A DNA stretch of 41,043 nucleotides from Methanoculleus sp. MH98A. GTDB taxonomy: Archaea; Halobacteriota; Methanomicrobia; Methanomicrobiales; Methanoculleaceae. A model generated the notes under the pieces. The model was not told the origin of the DNA, searched no databases, and was given only the letters and a program-made list of their open reading frames with translations. The stretch spans positions 1 to 41,043 of the forward strand of contig NZ_JMIO01000019.1 in the NCBI RefSeq assembly GCF_000691865.1. The letters run 5' to 3'. The translations under genes and the position numbers were made by a program. Position 1 is the stretch's first letter, and the number at the start of each line of letters is the position of its first letter. Shown in pieces: positions 8,550 through 16,978 of this stretch.

Positions 8550-9539
8550 TCACACCGGCGGGCGGCGGGCCGGCAGGATAGCGGCGATGAAGGCAAGCAC
8601 GGGGCCAAGCACGAGGCCCGCCCAGGCAACCAGGGCGAGAGCCCCGAGCGCCGCCATGGCGATGCGCTCCCCGGCCCCGATGTGCCTGCGGAAGGCCACC
8701 AGGAGTGCCCAGACCCCGAGGAGAACGGGGATGACCGCGAAGACAAGGGTCAGGAAGAGGGCGGCCCCGACGTCCGTTCCCACGGCCGCGATAACCATCT
8801 GCATCAGGGTCATCGCGCCGCTCCCGATGAAGAGGAGACCGGCAACCACTCCGGAGAGGGCGAAGGGGGAGAGGGATCGGCGGCGCCGGAACAGCAGGGC
8901 GGCTCCTATCGCGAGGACGACGATCATCGGCGCGAAGATCAGAAGGAGGGGCTGCCCCTCGTGGCGGTGGATGGCGACGACGTCGATCGGAACCCGGATC
9001 CATTCATCAAGGGTGTAGGACTCGACGTAACCGAGCGCAAGAGCGTAGTTTCCTCCCTCTCCGCGGGTGTAGACCGCGAGGGTATAGTCGCCGGCCGCTG
9101 GCGCCGTCATATCGATCCGGGCAACCCTGTAGAGTTTCGACGGCGTGAACGGTTCGTACTCCGGGTGCTCCGGGAGACGCCCCGGCACTGCTATTGCGCC
9201 GGTGCCCTCCGGGAGAGCGACGTAGGGCGGGACGGTGCCTGGGTTCCCGATACCCGGCCCCGCGAGCACCATGCCCGGCACAAACCCGCCGGGACGCGGA
9301 ACCTGGAGCGTTGCGTAGATCCGCTCCCCTTCCTCCATCCGGAACCGGTAGTACCGGGCGGCGGGGCCGTTTAGCAGGGTATCGTAGATCACCCACGACT
9401 TCGTCGGGTCTTCGACGGCGAGCGCCGCGTCGGGTGACGACCCGTCCCGGGCGAAGAGCGGGACATGAGCGAGGGCGGGCGGCGTTGCCAGAAGCACAAT
9501 AAGAAGAACGGAGAGCACCAAACGGCATCCCGGGGCCAT
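8550..9539 (-). CDS. Exported membrane protein with extracytoplasmic domain, unknown function
   Basis: A 329-residue protein. A cleavable-looking signal peptide (residues 1-24, LVLSVLLIVLLATPPALAH) precedes an extracytoplasmic beta-rich region of about 165 residues containing RYYRFRMEEGERIYATLQVP and YTLAVYTRGEGGNYALALGY, which read like a pre-peptidase/CARDB-type sandwich. From about residue 195 there are four hydrophobic helices (LLLIFAPMIVVLAIGAALLF, ALSGVVAGLLFIGSGAM, AALFLTLVFAVIPVLLGVWA, AALGALALVAWAGLVLGPVL). No catalytic motif is visible. The frame is intact. I do not recognise the family; it may be a surface or stress-related membrane protein. Confidence 0.75.
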   Translation of the reverse strand: MAPGCRLVLSVLLIVLLATPPALAHVPLFARDGSSPDAALAVEDPTKSWVIYDTLLNGPAARYYRFRMEEGERIYATLQVPRPGGFVPGMVLAGPGIGNPGTVPPYVALPEGTGAIAVPGRLPEHPEYEPFTPSKLYRVARIDMTAPAAGDYTLAVYTRGEGGNYALALGYVESYTLDEWIRVPIDVVAIHRHEGQPLLLIFAPMIVVLAIGAALLFRRRRSLSPFALSGVVAGLLFIGSGAMTLMQMVIAAVGTDVGAALFLTLVFAVIPVLLGVWALLVAFRRHIGAGERIAMAALGALALVAWAGLVLGPVLAFIAAILPARRPPV

Positions 9540-9584
9540 AGCCGTCCCGTGACTTCCCGACCCATAAGGGTTCCGCCAAAAAAG

Positions 9585-10060
9585 TTAGAGATTCTTCAAG
9601 GCAACGATATCGGTCACGCCGGTCAGTTTCCAGATGTTTGAACGCTCTTCGGAGGCGATCGCCTCGATCGGCTCCTCGGGCTTATGGCCGAGCGCCGCAA
9701 GGATGTTTTTGGAGAGGTTGTGCGCTTGATCATGTTCACGAACTTCTCCCTGATGATCTTCTTCTCGATCGCGTCCTCAAGCTGCACCAGGTACCCCTGC
9801 ATCGTCACGAAGGTGTAGCAGGAGAGGTCGCCGGAATACCTCTCGACCTCGACGGAGACGTACGGGTGCTGCCGGAAGAGGTCGTTCTTCCTGCCGTACT
9901 TGGTTGCCAGGAAGTAGAGAAATTTTCCGTCGAAAACGTACAGGAACGGGGCGATATACGGGTATTTCCCCCCCTGGAATGCGATACGGCTGAGAAACCC
10001 TTCCTCGATGAGTTTGTCGTACTCCGCCTTGTCCATATTCGGTATCTTCACGATCTCCAT
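9585..10060 (-). pseudogene. PPOX-fold flavin-binding protein (frameshifted)
   Basis: Pyridoxamine 5'-phosphate oxidase-like split-barrel protein. It starts MEIVKIPNMDKAEYDKLIEE at ATG 10060 behind AGGAGG (complement of about 10068-10073), and shows the usual FLSRIAFQGGKYPYIAPFLY, KYGRKNDLFRQHPYVSVEVE and GYLVQLED. The frame breaks near 9718-9724. With one inserted base it reads on as KR-HNLSKNILAALGHKPEEP, then IEAIASEERSNIWKLTGVTD and IVALKNL, to a TAA at 9585-9587, giving about 158 residues, a normal family length. As it stands the frame runs to a stop at 9623 with a nonsense tail. Members bind FMN or F420; which one cannot be told. Confidence 0.75.
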
Positions 10061-10292
10061 CGGGCATCCTCCTATGCCGGTAACCCGTGAGAGTTCATAT
10101 AAGTTTCCACAAGATGCAGGGTTCTGCTGCACCATGAGCGGTCTGCGGGTCTTTTGCCGGCTGTTCCAGGCCACGGCCCTCAGCGAGCCAGCCCGCGCTG
10201 CCGGGATCAGAGTCGCGGATGCCGCAGATGTTCCGGTGCCGGAAACGGTTTTGCCGGAGAACCCTTTTTTCCAAAAAGAAAATATAATAATA

Positions 10293-10300
10293 TTTATATT
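10293..10300 (+). promoter_or_regulatory. TATA box for the secreted protein gene
   Basis: TTTATATT lies in an AT-only island at 10278-10305 and is about 27 bp from ATG 10324, predicting an almost leaderless message. Confidence 0.6.
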
Positions 10301-10323
10301 TATCAACTGAAAGAAAAATGCAC

Positions 10324-11616
10324 ATGAGCAAGCACCACCAGAACGCTCTGATTCTCCTTGGAATTGCCGTCTGTGCGGGATTCCTCCTCTCCGTACCGGC
10401 CGCTGCCGGCTCAGGCCAGGGGCTCGCGGTTCTGGAGACGGGAGAACTGCTGCCGATCTCGATCAGGGAGCCTCCGGCGGCAGAGAACGGATCGGAGCCA
10501 TCCGGTGATCCTGTACTCCCGGACGAGAACGGTACCCCCGATGCTGTCCCGGTCTTCACCGAAGACGACGCGGACCCCGACATGCCCGCGGTGACCCCCG
10601 GCGAGGGTAACGCCACCGGTGCAATTCCCGCCCCGACCGGTGCCGACGCCGGCACGGAGCCGACGATGCCCGCCGGTGAAACCGGCAGTTACGACGACGA
10701 ACGGCTGGCGGGATTGGTCGAGACCACCAGCATACGCCTGATGCGGCTCTCGATGGAGCACGCTCACGCCCTCTACCTGCAGGATGCAGATGCCGCCGCT
10801 ACGGCGGCGGACGACCTGCATGCATTCTCCGTCAGGCTGCTCCGCGAGGTGGAGCCGCTCCAGGTCTCCCCGGAACGCCAGCCCTTCAAGGATGAGTTCG
10901 TCAGGTCGCTCGAGGCATACTCCCTGGCAAGCTCGAAACTTCTCGGCTCGACCGATCCCGGCGAAGATGCCGTTCCGGCGGCCTTCAGCGATCTGGCGGC
11001 GGCGTCGGAAAACCTTGAGACGGTCAGCCGCGAAGCCGGCGAAATACAATCCCGTGCACCCATGGTGAACGTCGCCGCCGGAGCACCCGGCACCCCGGCA
11101 GGAACCGGGCCCGTCGTAATGCCACCTCCACAAAAGGTGCTCCATCTCCTGGAGCGCCACACATACGACGATCCGGGCGGCGAGAATATGGTCTCGGTGC
11201 TCGCCGAGTCCACCCGAACCGCAACGGCATACCGGGAGGTTCCCGGAAATGAGTCGACCCCGACCGTCGAAGCAGGCGAAGGACGCATGTTCCTCCTCGT
11301 TGCAGTCAAGTCGACCAACCTCGGGCACAAGGGCGACTCCGACCTCTACACCATCGAGACGCCCGCACGGGACGCGTTCGTTCTCGACTACGAGGGGACT
11401 ACGTTTGCGCCCCTGACGGTCCCGCCCTTCACCACGCTCGGAGAATCGTTCGACAAAAAGCCGCTTGAACGGTACGAATCACTGAAAGGCTACCTCTACT
11501 TCGATGTCCCGGAGACACTCGAGGCCTCCGGGGCGACGCTCAGGGCGGATCTCGGGTATGCCGGCACTCCGACCTGGAGACTGGACGAAGTGCCCGACGA
11601 CGCGGAAGCGGTATAA
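10324..11616 (+). CDS. Secreted protein with acidic linker and DUF4352-like C-terminal domain
   Basis: About 430 residues. A signal peptide (ALILLGIAVCAGFLLSVPAA) leads into a 90-residue acidic, Pro/Gly/Thr-rich region of low complexity. A helical segment follows at about 125-240 (TSIRLMRLSMEHAHALYLQD, then a Leu/Glu-rich stretch). The C-terminal ~120 residues (GRMFLLVAVKSTNLGHKGDS, FVLDYEGTTFAPL, SLKGYLYFDVPE) resemble DUF4352-type immunoglobulin-like domains found in archaeal and Gram-positive surface proteins. ATG 10324 is favoured over 10318 by TATA spacing; the two differ by two residues. No lipobox or C-terminal anchor is visible, so it is probably released or held by partners. Function unknown. 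Confidence 0.75.
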   Translation: MSKHHQNALILLGIAVCAGFLLSVPAAAGSGQGLAVLETGELLPISIREPPAAENGSEPSGDPVLPDENGTPDAVPVFTEDDADPDMPAVTPGEGNATGAIPAPTGADAGTEPTMPAGETGSYDDERLAGLVETTSIRLMRLSMEHAHALYLQDADAAATAADDLHAFSVRLLREVEPLQVSPERQPFKDEFVRSLEAYSLASSKLLGSTDPGEDAVPAAFSDLAAASENLETVSREAGEIQSRAPMVNVAAGAPGTPAGTGPVVMPPPQKVLHLLERHTYDDPGGENMVSVLAESTRTATAYREVPGNESTPTVEAGEGRMFLLVAVKSTNLGHKGDSDLYTIETPARDAFVLDYEGTTFAPLTVPPFTTLGESFDKKPLERYESLKGYLYFDVPETLEASGATLRADLGYAGTPTWRLDEVPDDAEAV

Positions 11617-11629
11617 CCCGCACCGCCTC

Positions 11630-11635
11630 TTTTTT
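11630..11635 (+). terminator. Oligo-T terminator between convergent genes
   Basis: Six T follow CACCGCCTC, 14 bp past the stop of the secreted protein gene and just before the convergent phosphodiesterase stop. Confidence 0.4.
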
Positions 11636-11642
11636 CACCCCC

Positions 11643-12140
11643 TCAGAGGGAGAGCAGTTCCACGTTCCGGGTTTCCGTATCCAGCACGGCAACGGTCGGC
11701 CGCCCGGTCAGGTAACCGCAGGCCTCCCCGGGGTTGACGACCAGCGTCCCCCCAAGCGTTCGGACCTGCGCCTGGTGGGTATGGCCGTGAACCACGACGT
11801 CGAAGGCCTTCCGTCCGATGAGCGCCTGCAGGAGTTCGCGGTCATCGCCGTGGAGAAGCCCTATCGTCATGCCGGCCGCGGTAACTGCGGCAAAGCTGCC
11901 CCGCAGGGTGAGCCGGTCGTGCTCGGCGAATCCGGCCGAAAGGAGACGGTGATCGCCGTCGTTGTTCCCGAGGACACCGATCATGGGAGACTGCAGGTTC
12001 GCAAGCCGGGGGATGACGAACGGCGAGACGTAATCCCCGGCGTGAAGCACCAGATCTACCCGTTCCCCGTTCAGGTGTTTTACGGCCTCGTCCACCATCT
12101 CAAGGCAGTCGTGTGTGTCGGAGAGGATCCCGATGCGCAT
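11643..12140 (-). CDS. Metallophosphoesterase, YfcE/MJ0936 type
   Basis: A 165-residue protein matching the compact YfcE/MJ0936 phosphodiesterase family in length and motif order: GILSDTHD near the start, LHAGDYV, GVLGNNDGD, LLHGDD and VHGHTHQAQV, together giving the complete two-metal active site. Family members hydrolyse phosphodiesters in vitro; the natural substrate is uncertain. ATG 12140 sits downstream of the TATA-like stretch CCATATATATCG (complement of 12162-12173), giving a very short leader. It is monocistronic and convergent with the secreted protein gene. Confidence 0.9.
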   Translation of the reverse strand: MRIGILSDTHDCLEMVDEAVKHLNGERVDLVLHAGDYVSPFVIPRLANLQSPMIGVLGNNDGDHRLLSAGFAEHDRLTLRGSFAAVTAAGMTIGLLHGDDRELLQALIGRKAFDVVVHGHTHQAQVRTLGGTLVVNPGEACGYLTGRPTVAVLDTETRNVELLSL

Positions 12141-12301
12141 GCATCATCCTTGGGCACCGTCACGATATATATGGCTGTCCATCGCCGCAGGGGCAGAGAG
12201 AACATATCCCTCCATTACGGCCCTCAAAGATGCGCTTTTATACAAACCTCCCCGGAAATCCGGAATATTAACACCTAACCCGGCTTTTTAGAGCGTAAAA
12301 T

Positions 12302-12311
12302 CTTTATAAAA
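12302..12311 (+). promoter_or_regulatory. TATA box for the small acidic protein gene
   Basis: CTTTATAAAA is a near-consensus archaeal TATA element and predicts a start near 12332. A second weaker element (CTTTTATAC, about 12235-12243) lies upstream. Confidence 0.6.
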
Positions 12312-12392
12312 CCATTATCCCATACTGGAATGGGGGAATGCTCCCAGAATTATGCCGGGGCACCGAAAAAAATGGATCTGCAGAGGGACAGC

Positions 12393-12560
12393 ATGTGGGC
12401 ATACATCAAGTACTCTGACGGCAGAACAGAGGAGCGGGAGTTTCCTGCGGGGGTATACATCGAGATCGGCGACATCCTCGAGGACGGATCGGTCGTCATT
12501 GATGTCCCGTACCCCGACGAGATCGAAGACGATATGGAATCGGATCTCTACGACGACTGA
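12393..12560 (+). CDS. Small acidic protein of unknown function
   Basis: 55 residues from ATG 12393, beginning MWAYIKYSDGRTEEREFPAG, with a strongly acidic tail (DEIEDDMESDLYDD). I chose 12393 because GAGGG at about 12381-12386 is the only plausible ribosome binding site. In-frame ATGs at 12372 and 12330 would add 7 or 21 residues, and the TATA box at 12302 fits a start of transcription at or just after 12330. The beta-strand/turn pattern suggests a small folded domain. I do not recognise it. Its last 13 bases overlap the convergent Usp-GNAT gene tail to tail. Confidence 0.6.
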   Translation: MWAYIKYSDGRTEEREFPAGVYIEIGDILEDGSVVIDVPYPDEIEDDMESDLYDD

Positions 12561-13795
12561 AACCGCCGGAACCACCCTGCGGCCCGGCGCATCGGCTGGA
12601 CGTTCGCCCCCTCCATCTCGCCGAGAGCAAACGCGAACCTTGCCCGGATCGTCGGCGGGAGGTCGCTCTCCGGTATCGACATGAATCCGTACTCCCCGTA
12701 GAAGTCGACGAGGTTCCTGACCGAATGCATGTACAGGGTGTCGTGCTGGCACGCCTCGACGAGTGCGTCCATCGCCCGCCGGGCATATCCCCGCCCCCGG
12801 AACCTGACCGGGGTGAAGACGCCGTCCACCTCATAGCCGTCCGGGTGCCGGCGGCACCGGGCGACGGAGACCAGCGTGCCGTCAGCAAAGACCCCGAATA
12901 TCCGATCCGTCTTCGGGTCCGCCTTCAACTCGTGGTAGTCGAGCCAGATCTCTTCTGCGAGCCCGAACTCCTCGCTCCGCAGTTCCCGGGTCTCGATCTG
13001 CAGGCGGATCGAGACCGCCAGCACCAGAACCGGCTGTTTTACGCACCCGATAACGGCGCTCGTGACGCTCCCGAGCGGGGCGGCTCCCGCAGCGTCACGC
13101 CTCCCTATGCGCGGGATGGCAACCAGGGATGCGCCGATCTCGTCCGCCACGGCGCAGATGGTGCGTGCCGGATCCCCGGCCCGTACCAGCGGTTCGAGTT
13201 CCCGCCCGGGGGCCGACAGACTGTCTTTCAGGGCGGCGAGCCGGCCGCCGGTCTCCTGCTCCGTCTCCGAACGCCCGGGTTCGACGACGTGCAGGAGTGC
13301 CCCCGTCCCGTCCCCGGCAACACCCTTAAGGAGCGAGCGGACTTCGGGTGCCGGGTCCGCGAGATCGGTCGGCACCAGCAGCCGTGAAAAGAGCGCCGGC
13401 CCGTCTCCTGCCGACTGCGGTACGATCAGGACAGGCACCCGGGCATCCCGGAGCACGGTGGCCGCAACGTTGCCGGAGAAGAGGTTTCGGAGAAGGCCCG
13501 GGTCCCTGATTCCCATCGCAATCAGGTTCGCTCCTATCTCCGCGGCGGTCCGGAGTATCCTCTCGGGGACACCTGTCCCGTCGTCCTCCGCAACCACCGA
13601 CTCGACGGGGAGGCCCTGCCGCTGCACCACCTCCTGCATCCGGCGGAGCGCATCGTCATCGGCGGGCGAGGGGGCGGCTGATCTCCTGGCGTGGATGAGG
13701 ACGACCTCGCGGACGCCCGGAACCTCGCCGACCCGCTCCGCCATGGTGGAGGAGGCCTCGGAGAGGTCCGTTGGAATAAGCACCTTTGCAAACAT
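12548..13795 (-). CDS. Fusion of two universal stress protein domains with a GNAT acetyltransferase
   Basis: A 415-residue protein in three parts. Residues 1-130 and 135-262 are two Usp domains (AKVLIPTDLSEAS and SRLLVPTDLADPA mark their starts; PVLIVP and PVLVLA their ends). Residues about 263-390 form a GNAT N-acetyltransferase, with the acetyl-CoA loop RFRGRGYA at 331-338 and LYMHSVRNLVDFYGEYGFMS. The ATP loop of the first Usp domain is degenerate (spacing G-4x-G-7x-GN instead of G-2x-G-9x-GS). The gene starts 10 bp after the stop of a histidine kinase on the same strand, so the two are probably co-transcribed. Likely role: acetylation of a protein or small molecule controlled by the Usp domains; the substrate is unknown. 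A sensory link to the kinase is inference. Confidence 0.85.
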   Translation of the reverse strand: MFAKVLIPTDLSEASSTMAERVGEVPGVREVVLIHARRSAAPSPADDDALRRMQEVVQRQGLPVESVVAEDDGTGVPERILRTAAEIGANLIAMGIRDPGLLRNLFSGNVAATVLRDARVPVLIVPQSAGDGPALFSRLLVPTDLADPAPEVRSLLKGVAGDGTGALLHVVEPGRSETEQETGGRLAALKDSLSAPGRELEPLVRAGDPARTICAVADEIGASLVAIPRIGRRDAAGAAPLGSVTSAVIGCVKQPVLVLAVSIRLQIETRELRSEEFGLAEEIWLDYHELKADPKTDRIFGVFADGTLVSVARCRRHPDGYEVDGVFTPVRFRGRGYARRAMDALVEACQHDTLYMHSVRNLVDFYGEYGFMSIPESDLPPTIRARFAFALGEMEGANVQPMRRAAGWFRRFQSS

Positions 13796-13804
13796 TCTTC
13801 TGCC

Positions 13805-15220
13805 TCAGATTATTCGGTATCCGCCCGGGGGCACGTGTATCTCGAACCTCGCCCCCCTGCCGGGCGTTCCGGTCTCCCGGATCGTCATGTTCGTGATGGC
13901 GAGGATCTCCCGGACGAGGAAGAGCCCGAGCCCGCCTTCGATGCCGACGCCGTAATCGAAGATCCGCTCTTTCTCCGATTCGGGGATTCCCACGCCGTCG
14001 TCCTCGATGAAGATCGAGAGCCCGTCGTCCAGGATCCGGTAGGTGATGACGACCGACGATACGGTCTTCCCGTGTCGGGCGGCGTTCTCGATCAGGTTCG
14101 AAAAAACCCGGTCGAGCATCGGGTCGGCGAAGACCTCGAGCCGCTCAACCCAGGAGCGAACCGATACCCCCGGGAGCAGCAGACACGACGTCACCTCCCG
14201 GATCACCTTCTGAACCGGCTGCCAGCCCGGGGGCCGGAGGCCGAGATCCTGGTAATCCCGGGTGATCTCGGCACGCCGCTGCACCACCCGGGCGTTCTCT
14301 TCCAGGGTCCTGAGGTAGCGGCGAACGCCGGGATCGTCGAACTCCCGCGCCCCCTCGGCGATCCGCCCGAGGAGGTCCGATACCGCCGCCGCGAGATCGC
14401 TCCGGGTGAGGTGGCCCAGCATATTCAGCTTGGCGTTCGTCCGGCGGAGTGCGTCCTCGGCGTTCTTCCGGGCGGTGATGTCGACGAGCGTGAGGACGAT
14501 CCGTCCGTCCGGAAGCCGGCCGGCCGATACGAGCACCAGAACGGCCGTTCCGTCGATACGGCAAAGGGTCGTCTCGTACTCGTAGACGGTCCCATCCCGG
14601 TCGATATCTGCCGCCAGCGCCTCCCAGGCACCGGGATCGTCGAAGAGCCCGGCGACATCCTTCCCGGCCAGGTCCTTCGTCGTGAAGCCGAGGAGCGCGG
14701 CGCCCACGTAATTCGCCTCCTCGATGCGCGGCCCGGACTCACCGGGGGCAACGATGAACGTTCCCGCCTCCGAGTTATCGAAGATCCCCCGGTAGCGCTC
14801 TTCCTGCTCTCGCAGCCGGAGCGAAAGGAGCGATACGACGGCGCCGACGGCGGCGAAGACCCCCGCCCGCGAGAGCACCGAGGCGACAGCTCCGGCCTCT
14901 CCCCCGGCGAAAGGCAGGATCAACGCCAGGTACCCGAGAGCCAGGGCAAGCGAGAAGACGGTTCCATGGCGGGGGAACCAGTAGGCGGCAAGGATGATCG
15001 GCAGGTAGAACAGGTGCGGGAGGACGACGGTAACGCCGGCAAGGAGGCCGGCGGCGTTTGCGATGAAGGCAACGAGAACCGATGCCGCAAGCAGGAGGAG
15101 CCGGGTATCCTGCCTTGCGGATCGGCTGCGGCGCGAGGTCAGGCTGCCCGCCCCCTGACGCTGGTGCGCAACGCAACCGATCCGCCGGAACCCCGGACGG
15201 GAAGGATCGCTCCACGGCAT
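13805..15220 (-). CDS. Membrane-bound PAS sensor histidine kinase
   Basis: A 471-residue protein. After a short basic N-terminus there are about four membrane helices (residues ~38-135, including LPHLFYLPIILAAYWFPRHG, a form common in Methanomicrobia sensor kinases). A PAS domain follows (about 142-255, RYRGIFDNSEAGTFIVAPGE to LTLVDITARKNAED). The phosphoacceptor region is LGHLTRSDLAAAVSD with His270. The ATPase has N box NLIENAARHG, G1 DDGVGIP and G2 GGLGLFLVREI. There is no receiver domain and no response regulator next door. The Usp-GNAT gene follows 10 bp downstream, so the pair form one operon. GC-rich sequence ahead of ATG 15220 gives no clear TATA; AT-rich sequence at 15228-15245 is a candidate. 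Confidence 0.9.
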   Translation of the reverse strand: MPWSDPSRPGFRRIGCVAHQRQGAGSLTSRRSRSARQDTRLLLLAASVLVAFIANAAGLLAGVTVVLPHLFYLPIILAAYWFPRHGTVFSLALALGYLALILPFAGGEAGAVASVLSRAGVFAAVGAVVSLLSLRLREQEERYRGIFDNSEAGTFIVAPGESGPRIEEANYVGAALLGFTTKDLAGKDVAGLFDDPGAWEALAADIDRDGTVYEYETTLCRIDGTAVLVLVSAGRLPDGRIVLTLVDITARKNAEDALRRTNAKLNMLGHLTRSDLAAAVSDLLGRIAEGAREFDDPGVRRYLRTLEENARVVQRRAEITRDYQDLGLRPPGWQPVQKVIREVTSCLLLPGVSVRSWVERLEVFADPMLDRVFSNLIENAARHGKTVSSVVITYRILDDGLSIFIEDDGVGIPESEKERIFDYGVGIEGGLGLFLVREILAITNMTIRETGTPGRGARFEIHVPPGGYRII

Positions 15221-15389
15221 GCTCTCTGCATTGTTATAAGGCGCTTTGACTTTCGGCCTTTAAAAGGAATATGGTCGGCGGGGACGGGGAGCCGGGTGCC
15301 GGGGAACTCCCGTCCCGCGGGGACAGGGTCAGGCAAAAACATATGCCATCCTTTCCGCCATTACTGATCAGGATAATCAGGGAATGACC

Positions 15390-16978
15390 ATGAAGATCTC
15401 GCTCCTCCAGGTGAACACGGTCGTCGGCGACCTGGCCGGCAACGCCGACCGGATTGCGGCGGGTGTCAGGGAAGCGTCCCGCCACCGGCCGGACCTGATC
15501 GTCGCCCCGGAACTCTCCCTGACCGGCTGCCCGCCCCGGGATCTGCTCCTGCAGGCAGGTTCATAACCCGGAGCCTCGCCGTCCTGGACGACCTGGCCGC
15601 CGGGCTCGCCGATGCCCCGCCGGTGCTCGTCGGTTTCGCCGAACCGAACCCCGCCGGGACCGGCCGGCCGCTCTTCAACGCCGCCGCCCTCCTCCGGGAG
15701 GGGGAGGTGCGGGAGACGTTCCGGAAGACCTCCGTCTCCGGCGTCTTCGACGAATACCGCTACTTCGAGCCGGCGGCAGAAAACCCCCGGGTGCTTCGCC
15801 TCGGCGAGAGAACGGTCGGGGTCTCCATCGGCGAGGAGATCCTGTGGGGCGGGGAGGTGCCGGACGCGATCGTAAACCTCGCAGCATCGCCGTTCGCCGC
15901 AGGCAGACAGCGCCTGCGCGAGGAGGCGCTCTCGGGGCTTGCGAAGGAGTATGGGGCCGCAATCGTCTCGGCAAACCTCGTCGGCGGGAACGACGACCTG
16001 GTCTTCGACGGCCGGAGTACTGTTTTCTCCGCCGACGGAACCCTCGTCGCCCGCGGTGCGGCCTTTGCCGAGGACGTCGTAACCGTCGATCTCGCCCGCC
16101 CCGCCCCGCAGGCGGTCGCTCCCGACGACCGGGACCCCGAGTCCGAGATCTGGCGGGCGCTGGTGCTCGGGACCCGCGACTACGTCCGTAAGTGCGGATT
16201 TACGTCCGTCCATCTCGGCCTCTCCGGCGGGATCGACTCCTCGCTCGTGGCCGCCGTCGCCGCCCGGGCGCTCGGGCCGGAGAACGTCCTCGGGGTGCTC
16301 CTCCCCTCCCCCCACACCTCCGCGGAGAGCATCGAGGATGCCCGAAAACTTGGGGAGAACCTCGGTATCCGGGTGCGATGCATCCCGATCGCTCCGATGA
16401 TGGAGGCGTTCGACGGCGCCCTCGCGGATGTCTTCACGGGGCTCGCACCCGACATCACCGAAGAGAACCTGCAGGCCAGGATCCGGGCGACAGTCCTGAT
16501 GGCCCTCTCGAACAAGTTCGGCTCCATGCTTCTTTCAACCGGGAACAAGTCGGAAGCCGCGGTCGGCTACTGCACCCTGTACGGGGATGCGGCGGGGGGG
16601 CTCTCGGTGATCGGCGACGTCCCGAAGGGGATGGTCTACCGGATTGCCCGGTGGTTGAACGCGAAGGAGCCCGTCGTCCCCGAGAGGGTGCTAAACAAAC
16701 CTCCCTCCGCGGAGCTCCGGCCCGGCCAGACCGACCAGGAGGTCCTCCCCCCCTACGACCTTCTCGACGCGATCCTCCACCGCCATATCGACTGCTTCGA
16801 GTCCCCGGGCGAGATCATCGCCGCCGGGTATCCCGAAGAGACCGTCCGGGAGGTCGCGGGAATGGTCGAGCGCTCGGAGTTCAAGCGCCGGCAGTCCCCG
16901 CCTGGGATCCGGGTGACCGGCAGGGCGTTCGGCCCCGACTGGCATATGCCGATCGCCGCGAAACCCTGGTGGCGGTGA
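15390..16978 (+). pseudogene. nadE: Glutamine-dependent-type NAD+ synthetase, frameshifted, amidase Cys replaced
   Basis: Two-domain NAD+ synthetase, the last step of NAD synthesis (deamido-NAD+ to NAD+). The N-terminal nitrilase-like glutaminase starts MKISLLQVNTVVGDLAGN and keeps the Glu of APELSLTGCP and the Lys of FRKTSVSGVFDEYRYF. The nucleophile position reads VSIGEEILWGG where the family has a Cys, so it is Gly (codon 15830-15832). The synthetase domain is intact, with PP-loop LGLSGGIDSSLVAAVAAR, LLSTGNKSEAAVGYCTLYGD and the C-terminal RRQSPPGIRVTGRAFGPDWH. The frame breaks at TT 15560-15561; one added T restores QAGFITRSLAVLDDL into the downstream frame, giving about 529 residues. ATG 15390 is favoured over 15384 by spacing from CAGGGA. 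It overlaps the next gene at TGATG. Confidence 0.8.

Noticed and set aside
13691-15367. 558-codon plus-strand frame opposite the histidine kinase
   Set aside because: High-GC antisense shadow. The minus strand encodes clear kinase and Usp motifs, and the plus translation is rich in Arg, Gly and Asp without domain features.
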